The notes below the pieces were generated by a model. It was not told where the DNA came from and did not search any database. It was given only the letters and a program-made list of their open reading frames with translations. From Erysipelotrichaceae bacterium (GTDB lineage Bacteria > Bacillota_I > Bacilli_A > Erysipelotrichales > Erysipelotrichaceae): a stretch of DNA of 64,000 nucleotides. Numbering within the stretch: position 1 is the stretch's first letter; every line of letters starts with the position of its first letter. The position numbers and the translations under genes are program-made. The stretch is taken from positions 1 to 64,000 of the forward strand of contig SVBO01000004.1 of the NCBI GenBank assembly GCA_015058845.1, read 5' to 3'. Of the stretch, positions 25,287 through 36,117 are shown piece after piece.

Positions 25287-26450
25287 TTACTTCACCTGTG
25301 ATCTCTTCTTAGTCTTCACGAACACATCACGTTCATCCTTGACCATTTCACGTACATTGAATTTACATTGTGTGACACATTGCCCACAACCCACACACTT
25401 AGCATAATCAAAGACTAACTTCTTAGTAGTCTTATCATAATACGTAGCCTCTGTTGGACAATATCTACCACATAGATTACATCCCACACAAGCACTCTCA
25501 TTGATCATTTGAGGTTTATAGAAAGAGCGTGCATGGATCTTACTGAGTCCTCCTTCTCTCCATCCACTATATAACAAGCAACAGTCTGGACAACAGTTAC
25601 ATACGATGATAGCATCGTTACTAGCATCGTTCTTATAGTGAAAGGCTGTATGGATACAACCTTTCTTTTCAAATTCATTCATCATTTCTAATGCTTCTTC
25701 ATATGGTACATGACGAGCAACACCATTATTAACTACTTGCTCTGCTAATGCACCTAAAGAGATACAGCCCTCTACTGGTAGACCTTGTTCACAATCTTCT
25801 CCTGATGTCATTTTCTTATAAGAACGACAGAAACAATTCATAACTGCGATCTCATCTTTGTTCTTTTCTAATAGTTTATAGATATCACCTGCTGGATGGA
25901 TCTCTTGTTGAGATTCTAATGGTTTATTCAGTGTTACTTCTTTCTTTTCTCCTGTGCTTACATAAGTAGATACGCGTGGTGGTACACCTTTCTTGATCTT
26001 CTGTGTGGCTCTATAGTCATTTAAGAAAGCATATGGAAATTTATTCTTTTCCTTTAATACAGCCCAGAACTCCATGAATTTCATTAAGATCGCTTTACGT
26101 TTCTCATTCACTGGTCCACTTGTATAGAACTCTACCCAACCAGGATAAATAGGAGATAGTCCATATAAATGACGTTCTTCATTATTCTTTGGATGCATGA
26201 AGCTCATAGTTAAGATCTCTGCCCAATAAGCATTCCACTCTTCTTGATCTCCTCCATACATTTCATGATAGATCTCTTGTAATTGATCAACTGTATGGTA
26301 ATCAGTTCCTACTTTCAATAAGTAATCTAGCATCTTCTCATCCATAGCTAAGTTAAACATTTCAATGATAGGCTTCTTAGCAGGAATAGCTGCACTAGAC
26401 ATGGAATTCATCTTATTGATCAGTAACTTTACTTTCTCTTCAGGTAACAT
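25287..26450 (-). CDS. Iron-sulfur protein with two C-terminal [4Fe-4S] motifs
   Basis: A 387-residue protein. The N-terminal 180 residues are helical, a cysteine-rich middle holds NCFCRSYKK, GEDCEQG and VCNCCPDCC, and the C-terminus is a 2[4Fe-4S] ferredoxin (CVGCNLCGRYCP then CVGCGQCVTQCK). It is first of the operon with hypA and hypB and ends adjacent to hypA. An electron-transfer or metal-centre assembly role for a nickel enzyme is inferred from the neighbours. There is no signal peptide. Confidence 0.8.
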   Translation of the reverse strand: MLPEEKVKLLINKMNSMSSAAIPAKKPIIEMFNLAMDEKMLDYLLKVGTDYHTVDQLQEIYHEMYGGDQEEWNAYWAEILTMSFMHPKNNEERHLYGLSPIYPGWVEFYTSGPVNEKRKAILMKFMEFWAVLKEKNKFPYAFLNDYRATQKIKKGVPPRVSTYVSTGEKKEVTLNKPLESQQEIHPAGDIYKLLEKNKDEIAVMNCFCRSYKKMTSGEDCEQGLPVEGCISLGALAEQVVNNGVARHVPYEEALEMMNEFEKKGCIHTAFHYKNDASNDAIIVCNCCPDCCLLYSGWREGGLSKIHARSFYKPQMINESACVGCNLCGRYCPTEATYYDKTTKKLVFDYAKCVGCGQCVTQCKFNVREMVKDERDVFVKTKKRSQVK

Positions 26451-26596
26451 AACATTTCCTCCATATAGGTTATCGATTAACTCTTGTAATAATTTCCGAT
26501 TCTATTTTACCACACCTTATTTACGATATTCAAGGGTTCTATTGATTGTCAAAGGATGTGTTGTGTGATATAGTACTACATATTGGAGTTGGTTAA

Positions 26597-27172
26597 ATGA
26601 AGAAGGATAAGGTAATACAGTTCTTTGATATGTGTGCTGAGAGTTGGGATAATAATATCATTCGTAATGAAGATGTGATCAAGAGTATTCTAGAGAATGC
26701 ACATATAGAAAATAATATACAGGTGTTAGATGTAGCGTGTGGAACTGGTGTCTTGTTTCCTGATTATTTAAGTAGAGGAGCTTGTATTACTGCGATCGAT
26801 ATTTCTAGTGAGATGGTGAAGAGAGCTAAGTCTAAGTATCCTGGTGTGGATGTGATCTGTGGTGATGTGGAAGAGTATGTGTTTGATAGGAAATATGATG
26901 TAGTGATGGTGTATAATTCTATTCCTCATTTTACAGATCCTTATAGATTAGTAGCTTGTTTAGCTAATATACTTGTTGTAGGGGGTAGGATATCTATTGC
27001 ACATGGTATGAGTCGAGAGTGTATCTTGAATAGGCATGCCGGTAGTGCTAGTGAGGTATCTGTTCCACTACTTGAATGGGAGGAGTTAGCGAGGATATTA
27101 GATCCTTTCTTTGAGATAGAGACTTGTATTTCTAATGAGCATATGTATCAGGTTGTAGGTGTTAAGAGATAA
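26597..27172 (+). CDS. Class I SAM-dependent methyltransferase
   Basis: A 191-residue Rossmann-fold methyltransferase. SAM-binding motif I is VLDVACGTGVLFPDY near residue 48, an acidic end of beta-2 is ITAIDISSEM, and motif III is ICGDVEEY. GGAG is eight bases before the ATG. The closest types are Methyltransf_11/25 small-molecule enzymes; the substrate is not evident. It is a single gene between divergent neighbours. Confidence 0.85.
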   Translation: MKKDKVIQFFDMCAESWDNNIIRNEDVIKSILENAHIENNIQVLDVACGTGVLFPDYLSRGACITAIDISSEMVKRAKSKYPGVDVICGDVEEYVFDRKYDVVMVYNSIPHFTDPYRLVACLANILVVGGRISIAHGMSRECILNRHAGSASEVSVPLLEWEELARILDPFFEIETCISNEHMYQVVGVKR

Positions 27173-27192
27173 GTAAAAGGTAGTGACTATGA

Positions 27193-27837
27193 TCAATTTC
27201 TATGCTTTTTCTGTATGGTATTATAGAGAAATACAGATAGTAATACCAATGCTATTTCAGTAATGAGAGAAAGTCTAAAAGGGAGTGAATCTACATTTTC
27301 TACACTCATTCCCATAATAGAGAATAGAATTATAGAAGGGAACAACCCTAACAATGAGCCTAATAGATATTTCTTATAGTTGATCCCACTAGCACCCATA
27401 TACATACTTACTAAATCGCCAGGTAGCATTCCAATAATTCTGACAAAGAATGCGACAAAAACTTCATTCTTATTTGATATATTACGTAGAACCACTAGTT
27501 TATGATTCTTTTGAATAAGTCTATCTAAGATACTTTTCCCTGCTCTTTTCCCGATCATGAATGGAATTGAGATCATAAGTATCGTACCTATGCTATTGAC
27601 TAAGAGGGCTACAGGAAATGGAAACATGATCCCACTTGCTACATATAATAATCCACCATATATCACAACACTGACACTCTTGATTGAGAATAATAAAAGC
27701 ATTACCAAAATTGCTAATAATGTATTATTCGGTGTATAATTTATAATGTTTTCAACAGTAAACTTATCTCGATTTACAAGACATAATAATATAAATACTA
27801 CCCAAATGATCCCCATCCAGATCTTCTTGTGCTTCAT
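27193..27837 (-). CDS. VTT-domain (TVP38/TMEM64/DedA-like) membrane protein
   Basis: A 214-residue membrane protein with about six hydrophobic segments. The VTT core includes VVIYGGLLYVASGIMFPF, GKRAGKSILDRL and RIIGMLPGDLVSMYMGASG. Members act in lipid scrambling or flipping and envelope homeostasis. It has no operon partner here. The start at 27837 is followed by a short positive segment and a first helix, consistent with a membrane-inserted N-terminus. Confidence 0.82.
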   Translation of the reverse strand: MKHKKIWMGIIWVVFILLCLVNRDKFTVENIINYTPNNTLLAILVMLLLFSIKSVSVVIYGGLLYVASGIMFPFPVALLVNSIGTILMISIPFMIGKRAGKSILDRLIQKNHKLVVLRNISNKNEVFVAFFVRIIGMLPGDLVSMYMGASGINYKKYLLGSLLGLFPSIILFSIMGMSVENVDSLPFRLSLITEIALVLLSVFLYNTIQKKHRN

Positions 27838-28027
27838 TCTACTGTCACCTACACTTTTTTAATTTTGACGCCTGTAATCGTAACAACTAATTATCAAACC
27901 ATTATGGTAAATCATGTGAGTATAATGTGAAAGTAAACAAGTGAAACAAACACCTCTATTTTGTGTTTGACTCTATTTTATAATGTACTTATAATACCTT
28001 TAAAATAATTAAAAAGGATGTTTGCTT

Positions 28028-28831
28028 ATGAATCTCTTATTCTCGATTAATCAAAAGTGTATCGACCTATTGTTGAATTGTATGAAGTCTATTTCTTTAC
28101 ATGGTGGTGCGGATAGTTATGATGCTTATATTCTGCATTCTGATCTTGGATTTAAAGATAAAGACTATATTAAACAACATTGTCCTAATAATTTCATTTG
28201 TCATTTTTTAGTTGTAGATACAGATTTATTTGAAGGGTTCCCCACTACGATGAGATATCCTTTACAGATCTATTATCGATTAGCTGCTGCTGAATTATTA
28301 CCAAAAGATCTAGATCGGATCTTATATTTAGATGTGGATACTATCATTATCAATCCTCTTATAAAGTTATATTATTCAGACTTTAAGGGCAATATTTTTA
28401 TGGCTTGTACACACACAAAGAAAAGATTAACTAGAATTAATCAGGTACGTTTAAATATTTCCAAAGATGTTCCTTATATTAATACTGGTGTTATGATGAT
28501 GAATCTTGCAATGATGCGTGATATTGTTTGTTTGAATGATATTCGTGAGTATGCTATGCAAATGCAAGATGTGCTTGTGTTGTTTGATCAAGATATTTTG
28601 ACTGCATTATATGGACATAAAGTACTCTTGATCGATCCTTTGAAATATAATATTAGTGATAGAGACATTAAATTGCATAATGCAAAGATCTCCAATAAGA
28701 AGATCGATATAGAATGGGTCCGTGATAATAGTGTGATCATACATTATTATGGTAGAAATAAGCCTTGGAAGAAGCATTATATTGGTATCTTAGATGTATT
28801 CTATTATGAGTTAATCAATACTAATAGTTAA
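28028..28831 (+). CDS. Family 8 glycosyltransferase
   Basis: A 267-residue GT8 (LgtC/GatI-like) retaining transferase. The DxD motif is in RILYLDVDTIIINP near residue 100. YINTGVMMMNL and FDQDILTALYG follow, and the C-terminal IIHYYGRNKPWKK loop is typical. The ATG at 28028 has AAAGGA upstream; an earlier TTG is less likely. It probably adds galactose or glucose to a surface polymer, but no other glycan genes adjoin it. Confidence 0.9.
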   Translation: MNLLFSINQKCIDLLLNCMKSISLHGGADSYDAYILHSDLGFKDKDYIKQHCPNNFICHFLVVDTDLFEGFPTTMRYPLQIYYRLAAAELLPKDLDRILYLDVDTIIINPLIKLYYSDFKGNIFMACTHTKKRLTRINQVRLNISKDVPYINTGVMMMNLAMMRDIVCLNDIREYAMQMQDVLVLFDQDILTALYGHKVLLIDPLKYNISDRDIKLHNAKISNKKIDIEWVRDNSVIIHYYGRNKPWKKHYIGILDVFYYELINTNS

Positions 28832-28836
28832 TAAAG

Positions 28837-28869
28837 AATACCCCCTCTCTAATTTAGAAAGGGGGTATT
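28837..28869. terminator. Bidirectional terminator between GT8 and acetamidase
   Basis: AATACCCCCT pairs with AGGGGGTATT around a 13-base loop. T-rich sequence lies on both sides, so it can end both converging genes. Confidence 0.8.
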
Positions 28870-28873
28870 TATT

Positions 28874-29752
28874 CTATAACACTTCTTTACAAATGCTCTT
28901 AGGTATACGCATAGAAACAGTTCTCTCTGGATCTACTACTTGACAGAATTGTAAGTGTCCTGTTGCACTTAGTAACATACCTGCTTCGTTTAGAGTATAT
29001 CCTAGATGTTTCTGTAACACTTCATTCATGGCTTTTGTACAAGAATATACTGCTTTCTCAAGGTCTTCGTTAGAAGAGATAGTATAGATATAGTCTTGAT
29101 CTTCTAATCTAGGTTCAGTGATACTTACTCCCTTGATCACGCTGAATCTAACTGTAACTCTAGCTCCAATCTCTACACCACTGACCATGATCTCTCCATC
29201 TCCCATACAGGCATGGACATCTCCACAAGCAAAGTATGCTCCATCGTGGAATACTGGTAGGTATAATGTAGCTCCTTCAGTAATACGAGTGTTATCCATA
29301 TTACCTCCATGTTTACCAGGTGTTCCACATGGGATAGGCTCTCTAGCTGGTGCTACACCAATTACACCGATCATTGGATTTAGTGGTAATCTTAGATCAT
29401 TGAAATGGCAATATCCATCTTCTACCTTGATCTTCTTAACTTGACTATCTACTACATCTACCCCTAATACTCCATTTTCTGGTAGGCAGCACATTGTACC
29501 TTCATTATCTAGATCGATCTTCAAGATCTCTACTTTAAGGACGTCTCCTACTTCTGCGCCTTCTACGTATACTGGACCTGTTGCTGGATTGATGTGATCC
29601 CAGTCTAAGTGATCGAATACATAGTCTTCAGATGTGATCTGGTTATTGAAGCAGTCTCTTGTATAGAATGTGATCTCTTCGTTACAGTTTACATGTTGGA
29701 TGTTTTCGTTTCTTTCGCCTAATGCGAATACGCATGTGTCTTTGATGATCAT
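28874..29752 (-). CDS. Acetamidase/formamidase family protein
   Basis: A 292-residue FmdA/AmdA-type amidohydrolase that releases ammonia from short amides. Recognisable segments are GPVYVEGAEVGDVLKVEIL, the metal-binding GDVHACMGDGE (near residue 181), and GKHGGNMDNT. The length is typical of the shorter bacterial group. It is a stand-alone gene. The exact amide is unknown. Confidence 0.88.
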   Translation of the reverse strand: MIIKDTCVFALGERNENIQHVNCNEEITFYTRDCFNNQITSEDYVFDHLDWDHINPATGPVYVEGAEVGDVLKVEILKIDLDNEGTMCCLPENGVLGVDVVDSQVKKIKVEDGYCHFNDLRLPLNPMIGVIGVAPAREPIPCGTPGKHGGNMDNTRITEGATLYLPVFHDGAYFACGDVHACMGDGEIMVSGVEIGARVTVRFSVIKGVSITEPRLEDQDYIYTISSNEDLEKAVYSCTKAMNEVLQKHLGYTLNEAGMLLSATGHLQFCQVVDPERTVSMRIPKSICKEVL

Positions 29753-29844
29753 ATGTTGTACTCCTTTGTGTTAGTTTTTCTTATTATATCATAGGAATGG
29801 GGAGTGTGGTATAATGAGAATAAAGATAGTTAGGGGGGATGGGT

Positions 29845-31275
29845 ATGTTACGTAAGTTTATAGTATTACTTCTATGTATGATGTTGAGTGGTTGTACACA
29901 GCAACAGGGGAATGGTGAGAATACTACTGTTAGTACTATTAGTACTATCTCAAATAAAAGACAAGATACTATTGAAGAAAGAACGAATGCCTTTTTTGAC
30001 AAAAAATACAACACATTAATACAAAATTATACTAACTCTCCGTATTCTAGTCACATTGCTGTAAATATAAATTACCCGAATGATATATTACACATGTATA
30101 TGACTTCGGAGAATGATGAGAATGATATACAATATTTATTACATTATGATATTATCGATCATACACACGAAGTAGATATATATAATTATCATTTTTATTA
30201 TCTAACTCAAGGTAATATTCGTTGTATTAAGGCAACCTTCCATATTGAGTTTACAGAGTTCTACGACGATTTCATTTATGACATTTTCAATATTACAATT
30301 CTTACACAAGACAACGTAGAATTAAAAGTTAAGTATGATATGAAGAAGCAAGAGTTCTATGATGCTAGTGAAGGGGCATTAGAAAATGATGTGATGAATT
30401 TCAACAAAGGAATGAAAGATAGTTTGTTATTACATTGTATATCTTTAATTCATAGTTTACGAAAACAGTATGCTATCATTGAAGCTTATACCGTTGAATA
30501 TGAGAAATACATAACTCATAAAGATAATATAATGGAAGATGCTTTTAATTTATCCATTAATCTTCCTAGTATCAATCTGTATATTCCAAAGAAAGAAATA
30601 AAAACAAGTGCACTTCTAAATGAACAGCAATTCCGTTTTAGGGTCAATTTCGATTATAAGAATTCTGGTTCTTTACGCGACGTTCAATATATTCTATATC
30701 ATATTGATGATACATTTAACGATCCTAGCGAAGTGTTTGATTCAAATGAATTTATTGCACCACTTCTTTTCGTAACAAATCGTTATTCTTGTATAGGTGG
30801 TTATTGCACTGATTATGAGGATATTTGGATGAAAGAGAATTTTACTGGTGATGGTATTTATTATGGTATATATACTATCACTGATTATAAGAAAGCAGTT
30901 AAGGATGTTCTAGGAATTGATTCTACCTACACTTTAAGTACTGGTCAAAATAATCAAGGGTATTATGAGGACAAAGATATTGGTGCTTTTTTTGTAAGAA
31001 GTTACGCTGGTGATGGTCCTACCATTCCATATGGATTGTATGTTACAGATTCCAAAGAAGAAAATGGTATTCTAACACTTACTTATAAGAAATATGATCT
31101 AGAAGAATATATTGGTGATCAATACTGTCCTTCTATTGATGCATGTGATCATCCAGTTTCCTATTATGAAGAGCACTACAGGGATATAGTCTTGACTCAT
31201 CCTACTTGGACTGCAACACTGAAATATAACCCAGAAAAAGACCTATACCAAATATTATCTATATCTAAAGAATAA
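29845..31275 (+). CDS. Unknown lipoprotein (476 aa)
   Basis: The signal peptide MLRKFIVLLLCMMLSGC ends in an LSGC lipobox, so it should be anchored on the outer face of the membrane. The mature part is Asn/Asp/Tyr-rich with no family I recognise. The ATG at 29845 is preferred over 29839 because the latter touches the GGGGGG ribosome site. The gene has low G-ATC usage, unlike its neighbours, and may have been acquired. Its function is unknown. Confidence 0.75.
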   Translation: MLRKFIVLLLCMMLSGCTQQQGNGENTTVSTISTISNKRQDTIEERTNAFFDKKYNTLIQNYTNSPYSSHIAVNINYPNDILHMYMTSENDENDIQYLLHYDIIDHTHEVDIYNYHFYYLTQGNIRCIKATFHIEFTEFYDDFIYDIFNITILTQDNVELKVKYDMKKQEFYDASEGALENDVMNFNKGMKDSLLLHCISLIHSLRKQYAIIEAYTVEYEKYITHKDNIMEDAFNLSINLPSINLYIPKKEIKTSALLNEQQFRFRVNFDYKNSGSLRDVQYILYHIDDTFNDPSEVFDSNEFIAPLLFVTNRYSCIGGYCTDYEDIWMKENFTGDGIYYGIYTITDYKKAVKDVLGIDSTYTLSTGQNNQGYYEDKDIGAFFVRSYAGDGPTIPYGLYVTDSKEENGILTLTYKKYDLEEYIGDQYCPSIDACDHPVSYYEEHYRDIVLTHPTWTATLKYNPEKDLYQILSISKE

Positions 31276-31296
31276 GCTACCATACGGTAGCTTATT
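31271..31296 (+). terminator. Terminator of the lipoprotein gene
   Basis: AATAAGCTACC pairs perfectly with GGTAGCTTATT; the stop codon lies within the stem. Confidence 0.7.
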
Positions 31297-31326
31297 TATA
31301 TTCTCCAATCACTGCCTGGAATATCT

Positions 31327-31359
31327 AAAAAAGACCCAGTTCCCACAGAAACTAGGTCT
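31327..31359 (-). terminator. Terminator of the first CaCA antiporter
   Basis: AGACCTAGTT pairs with AACTGGGTCT (one G-U), followed by TTTTTT on the minus strand. Confidence 0.7.
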
Positions 31360-31365
31360 ACAACA

Positions 31366-32283
31366 CTATCTAATAAACAAGAACACAGTATATGCTACAT
31401 ACACTAGCATACAAACAATACCCTCACCCTTATTCATCTCATGCTTAGTCTTAGCAAACACAAATAACAACATAGCACTACCTAACATAAACATAGCATC
31501 TACTAAAGACTCACTTAACACATTCAATGGAGAGATCACAGCAGACATACCTAGAATCAATAAGATATTGAAGATATTAGAACCCACTGCATTACCAAGT
31601 GCTAGAGCACTCTCCCCCTTCTTAGTAGCTACCACTGAAGTAACTAACTCAGGTAAAGATGTACCCACAGCCACGATCGTTAATCCAATGAAGTTTTGGC
31701 TTAAACCAAACATAGTCGCAATAGCAGTAGCAGCATCGACCACTAGATCACCACCATACACAACACCGATCAAACCACCAATAATATACACAAAACTCAT
31801 AGGTAAAGAAATAGTCTTAACATCTTCTCCCTCTTCACGATTCTGTAAAGCAGATCTTACCATCATGAAAATGAATAGAACCATACCTACTAGTAAAATA
31901 CAACCTTCCACACGACTTAATTTGTTATCAAGCATCATGAAGCATAACACAATAGAGATCAAGATATTGATAGGTAGATCTCTATTAGCAATATCCTTAT
32001 TTACAGCAAACTTTCTAAGGAATGCACACATACCCACAACTACCATACTATTGAAGACGTTAGAACCAATGACATTACTGATCGCAATATCGTTACTTCC
32101 TGCTAAAGCAGCATTTACACTTACACTTAATTCTGGTGCACTTGTTCCCATAGCTACGATAGTAAGACCAATGATCACAGTAGGAACTCTCATGATCTTA
32201 GCAAGAGATGAACTACCTTCTACGAAGAAATCAGCACCCTTGATCAATAATACAAAACCAATTAATAATTTTACGAAATCCAT
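31366..32283 (-). CDS. CaCA-family cation antiporter, copy 1 (YrbG-like)
   Basis: A 305-residue inner-membrane cation/sodium exchanger with about ten helices. The two alpha-repeat signatures are AMGTSAPELSVSVNAAL near residue 45 and AVGTSLPELVTSVVA near residue 205, each followed by a GSN motif (VIGSNVFN and AVGSNIFN). The start MDFVKLL at 32283 is chosen because the longer frame runs through the riboswitch terminator. Upstream lies a yybP-ykoY manganese riboswitch, so manganese export is the likely role. It is closely similar to the next gene, a tandem duplication. Confidence 0.88.
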   Translation of the reverse strand: MDFVKLLIGFVLLIKGADFFVEGSSSLAKIMRVPTVIIGLTIVAMGTSAPELSVSVNAALAGSNDIAISNVIGSNVFNSMVVVGMCAFLRKFAVNKDIANRDLPINILISIVLCFMMLDNKLSRVEGCILLVGMVLFIFMMVRSALQNREEGEDVKTISLPMSFVYIIGGLIGVVYGGDLVVDAATAIATMFGLSQNFIGLTIVAVGTSLPELVTSVVATKKGESALALGNAVGSNIFNILLILGMSAVISPLNVLSESLVDAMFMLGSAMLLFVFAKTKHEMNKGEGIVCMLVYVAYTVFLFIR

Positions 32284-32305
32284 AGTTTTACCCTTTCTAG
32301 CGATT

Positions 32306-32420
32306 AAAAAAAGACTCTTATCGCTCATAAGATAAAAGTCTCGTTATCTTTCAAATAGTAACCGGTGGAAACCACGTGCTGACGACTACTATTACACTAA
32401 AAGTGCAAACTACTCCCTTT
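32306..32420 (-). promoter_or_regulatory. yybP-ykoY manganese riboswitch 1 with terminator
   Basis: On the minus strand the conserved yybP-ykoY elements appear in order: GGGAGTAG (32410-32417), GTCGTCAG, CCACCGGTTACTA and ACGAGACTTTT (to about 32334). The 3' strand of the aptamer, AGACTTTTATC, can instead pair with GATAAGAGTCT to form an 11-bp terminator ending in TTTTTTT (32306-32341). Manganese binding should therefore prevent termination. Family assignment is from memory of the consensus. Confidence 0.85.
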
Positions 32421-32433
32421 TATATCGAGAAAG

Positions 32434-32462
32434 ATTCTAACATTTCTAACCATGAAATTCAA
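32434..32462 (-). promoter_or_regulatory. Promoter of riboswitch/antiporter copy 1
   Basis: TTGAAT, 17 bases, TAGAAT on the minus strand; the riboswitch begins about 15 bases downstream. Confidence 0.65.
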
Positions 32463-32525
32463 TAATAAATTAATATTTTCTTAACCTTCCATTTACATTA
32501 TCCTTACAATCCTCTTAAAGGATAT

Positions 32526-32555
32526 AAAAATGTGATGACCCTTGATCATCACATT
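32526..32555 (-). terminator. Terminator of the second CaCA antiporter
   Basis: AATGTGATGA pairs perfectly with TCATCACATT, followed by a T run on the minus strand. Confidence 0.8.
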
Positions 32556-32563
32556 CTAAATAC

Positions 32564-33481
32564 CTATCTAACAAATAAGAATACAGTATACGCTACATAT
32601 ACTAGAATACAAATAATACCCTCACCCTTATTCATCTCATGCTTAGTCTTAGCAAATACATATAGAAGACCACCTGTAGCTAGCATAATGATACCATCTA
32701 CTAAAGACTCACTTAACACAGTTAACGGTGAGATCACAGCAGACATACCCAGAATAAATAGGATATTGAAGATATTAGAACCTACTGCATTCCCAAGAGC
32801 CAATCCACTCTCTCCCTTTCTAGTAGCCACTACTGAAGTAACAAGTTCAGGCAAAGAAGTACCCACAGCTACGTTCGTTAATCCAATGAAGTTTTGACTT
32901 AATCCAAACATAGTGGCAATAGCTGTAGCAGCATCTACTACTAGATCACCACCATACACAACACCGATCAAACCACCAATAATATATACAAAGCTCATAG
33001 GAAGAGAAATAGTCTTAACATCCTCTCCCTCTTCACGATTCTTTAAAGCAGATCTTACCATCATAAGAATGAATAGAACCATACCTACTAATAGAATAAT
33101 ACCCTCTATTCTACTTAAAGTACCATCCATAATCATGAAGCATAGAATGATAGATACTAAAATATTGATAGGAAGATCTCTGTTAGCAATATCCTTATTA
33201 ACAGCGAATTTTCTTAGAATAGCACATACACCTACCACGATCATACCATTAAAGATGTTAGAACCAATGACATTACTAATAGCAATATCGTTATTACCCG
33301 CTAGAGCAGCATTGATACTCACGCTTGCTTCTGGTGCACTTGTACCCATAGCTACGATAGTTAGACCAATGATCACTGCTGGGATCTTCATGATCTTTGC
33401 TAATGAGGAACTACCTTCTACAAAGAAATCTGCTCCCTTGATCAATAATACAAATCCAATTAATAGTTTTACGAAATCCAT
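32564..33481 (-). CDS. CaCA-family cation antiporter, copy 2 (YrbG-like)
   Basis: A 305-residue paralogue of the 31366-32283 protein, same length and nearly the same sequence. It has the same signatures (AMGTSAPEASVSINAAL and AVGTSLPELVTSVVA). A notable change is LTNVAVGTS where copy 1 has LTIVAVGTS, next to the second alpha repeat; copy 1 has PELSVSV where this has PEASVSI. It has its own promoter, riboswitch and terminator, so the whole transcription unit was duplicated. Confidence 0.88.
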   Translation of the reverse strand: MDFVKLLIGFVLLIKGADFFVEGSSSLAKIMKIPAVIIGLTIVAMGTSAPEASVSINAALAGNNDIAISNVIGSNIFNGMIVVGVCAILRKFAVNKDIANRDLPINILVSIILCFMIMDGTLSRIEGIILLVGMVLFILMMVRSALKNREEGEDVKTISLPMSFVYIIGGLIGVVYGGDLVVDAATAIATMFGLSQNFIGLTNVAVGTSLPELVTSVVATRKGESGLALGNAVGSNIFNILFILGMSAVISPLTVLSESLVDGIIMLATGGLLYVFAKTKHEMNKGEGIICILVYVAYTVFLFVR

Positions 33482-33507
33482 AGTTATAACCCCTTTCCCA
33501 GCGATAA

Positions 33508-33622
33508 AAGAAAAAGACTCTTATCGCATAAATCGATAAAAGTCTCGTTATTTCAAACAGTAACCGGTGGAATTCACGTGATGACGACTACTATTACACC
33601 AAAGGTGCAAACTACTCCCTTT
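33508..33622 (-). promoter_or_regulatory. yybP-ykoY manganese riboswitch 2 with terminator
   Basis: Same organisation as riboswitch 1: GGGAGTAG, GTCGTCAT, CCACCGGTTACTG and ACGAGACTTTT. The AGACTTTTATCG strand competes into a terminator with CGATAAGAGTCT and TTTTTC (about 33508-33545). Loop sequences differ from copy 1 while the conserved core is kept, which supports function. Confidence 0.85.
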
Positions 33623-33634
33623 TATTACAATCAC

Positions 33635-33663
33635 ATTCTAACATGTATTGTTTTTCATTTCAA
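33635..33663 (-). promoter_or_regulatory. Promoter of riboswitch/antiporter copy 2
   Basis: TTGAAA, 17 bases, TAGAAT on the minus strand, at the same distance from the aptamer as in copy 1. Confidence 0.65.
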
Positions 33664-33699
33664 TAATGGTGCTTTACATTTTACAATCTCTTTACAAAA

Positions 33700-33732
33700 C
33701 AAAAAGTGCGATAACTCATCATTACCGCACTT
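33700..33732 (-). terminator. Terminator of lysS
   Basis: AAGTGCGGTAA pairs with TTATCGCACTT around a short loop, followed by TTTG on the minus strand. Confidence 0.7.
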
Positions 33733-33753
33733 CTATATACTATTTCTTGATTC

Positions 33754-35295
<1,542 letters not shown>

Positions 35296-35319
35296 TTATA
35301 CAACACAAAAGAATAAAAC

Positions 35320-36117
35320 TTATCCACGCATCTGATATTGAACTCTCACTTTATCAGCGATCAACCCAATAAACTCACTATTCGTTACCTTTCCCTTATC
35401 CACATCGATTGCATTTCCAAATGTCTTATACAAAATATCTCCCCTAGTTCTCGTAAAACAGATCTCAATCGCATTTCGGATCGCTCTTTCTACACTTCCT
35501 GGAGTTGCATCATACTTCTGGGCAATACTTGGATATACGCTCTTGGTAATATAATGTAACATACTAATATCCTCGATCGCTAATAAGATCCCATCTCTTA
35601 AATACTGGTATCCCTTCACATTCGTAGGCATCCCTAACTCTAATAAAACCTTAGTCACCTCTTGTATCAAAGCATGCTCATGACTCACACGTTCCTCGAT
35701 CCGCTCTTCTTCCTTCTGGACCTTATTTCCATCCTTGAGAATATGTTCTATCCTACGTACTACATGTTCGATATCATACGGTTTCATAATGTAGTAATCT
35801 ACCCCTAGATCAAAGCTATAATTCACTGTAGTGCCTAGTGTGATAGAGGATGTGATGACGATGAATGGTTCTTTGGATAATGATAGTTTAGATAGATTCT
35901 CTAGTAATGAGATCCCATCTCCCTTGGGTAATAATAGATCCATGATGAGTATATCTGGTGTATATTCTTCAATAGCTTGTATTACTTCATTTCCATTGGT
36001 AATGATCTTAACTAATTCTACACGAGGATGCTCAGATAAATACACTTGAAATTGTTCGGTAATTCCTTCCTCAGCATCGACCAATAACATTCTTAATTTC
36101 TTTTTTTCTGGATTCAT
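35320..36117 (-). CDS. spo0A: Sporulation master regulator Spo0A
   Basis: Response regulator of 265 residues. The receiver domain has the acidic pocket near residues 14-17 (VDAEE) and the phosphorylated Asp in ILIMDLLLPKGDG near residue 60. The C-terminal Spo0A DNA-binding domain is clear: GYQYLRDGILLAIED, SVYPSIAQKYDATPGSVERAIRNAIE, and TNSEFIGLIADK. The ATG at 36117 gives the usual length; longer frames are upstream sequence. An exact 0A box lies about 100 bases upstream. Together with cotJABC it supports a sporulating lineage. Confidence 0.95.
   Translation of the reverse strand: MNPEKKKLRMLLVDAEEGITEQFQVYLSEHPRVELVKIITNGNEVIQAIEEYTPDILIMDLLLPKGDGISLLENLSKLSLSKEPFIVITSSITLGTTVNYSFDLGVDYYIMKPYDIEHVVRRIEHILKDGNKVQKEEERIEERVSHEHALIQEVTKVLLELGMPTNVKGYQYLRDGILLAIEDISMLHYITKSVYPSIAQKYDATPGSVERAIRNAIEICFTRTRGDILYKTFGNAIDVDKGKVTNSEFIGLIADKVRVQYQMRG

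Noticed and set aside
32284-32328. Longer N-terminus of antiporter copy 1
   Set aside because: The extra codons are the riboswitch terminator hairpin read through; the second copy shows that MDFVKLL is the start.
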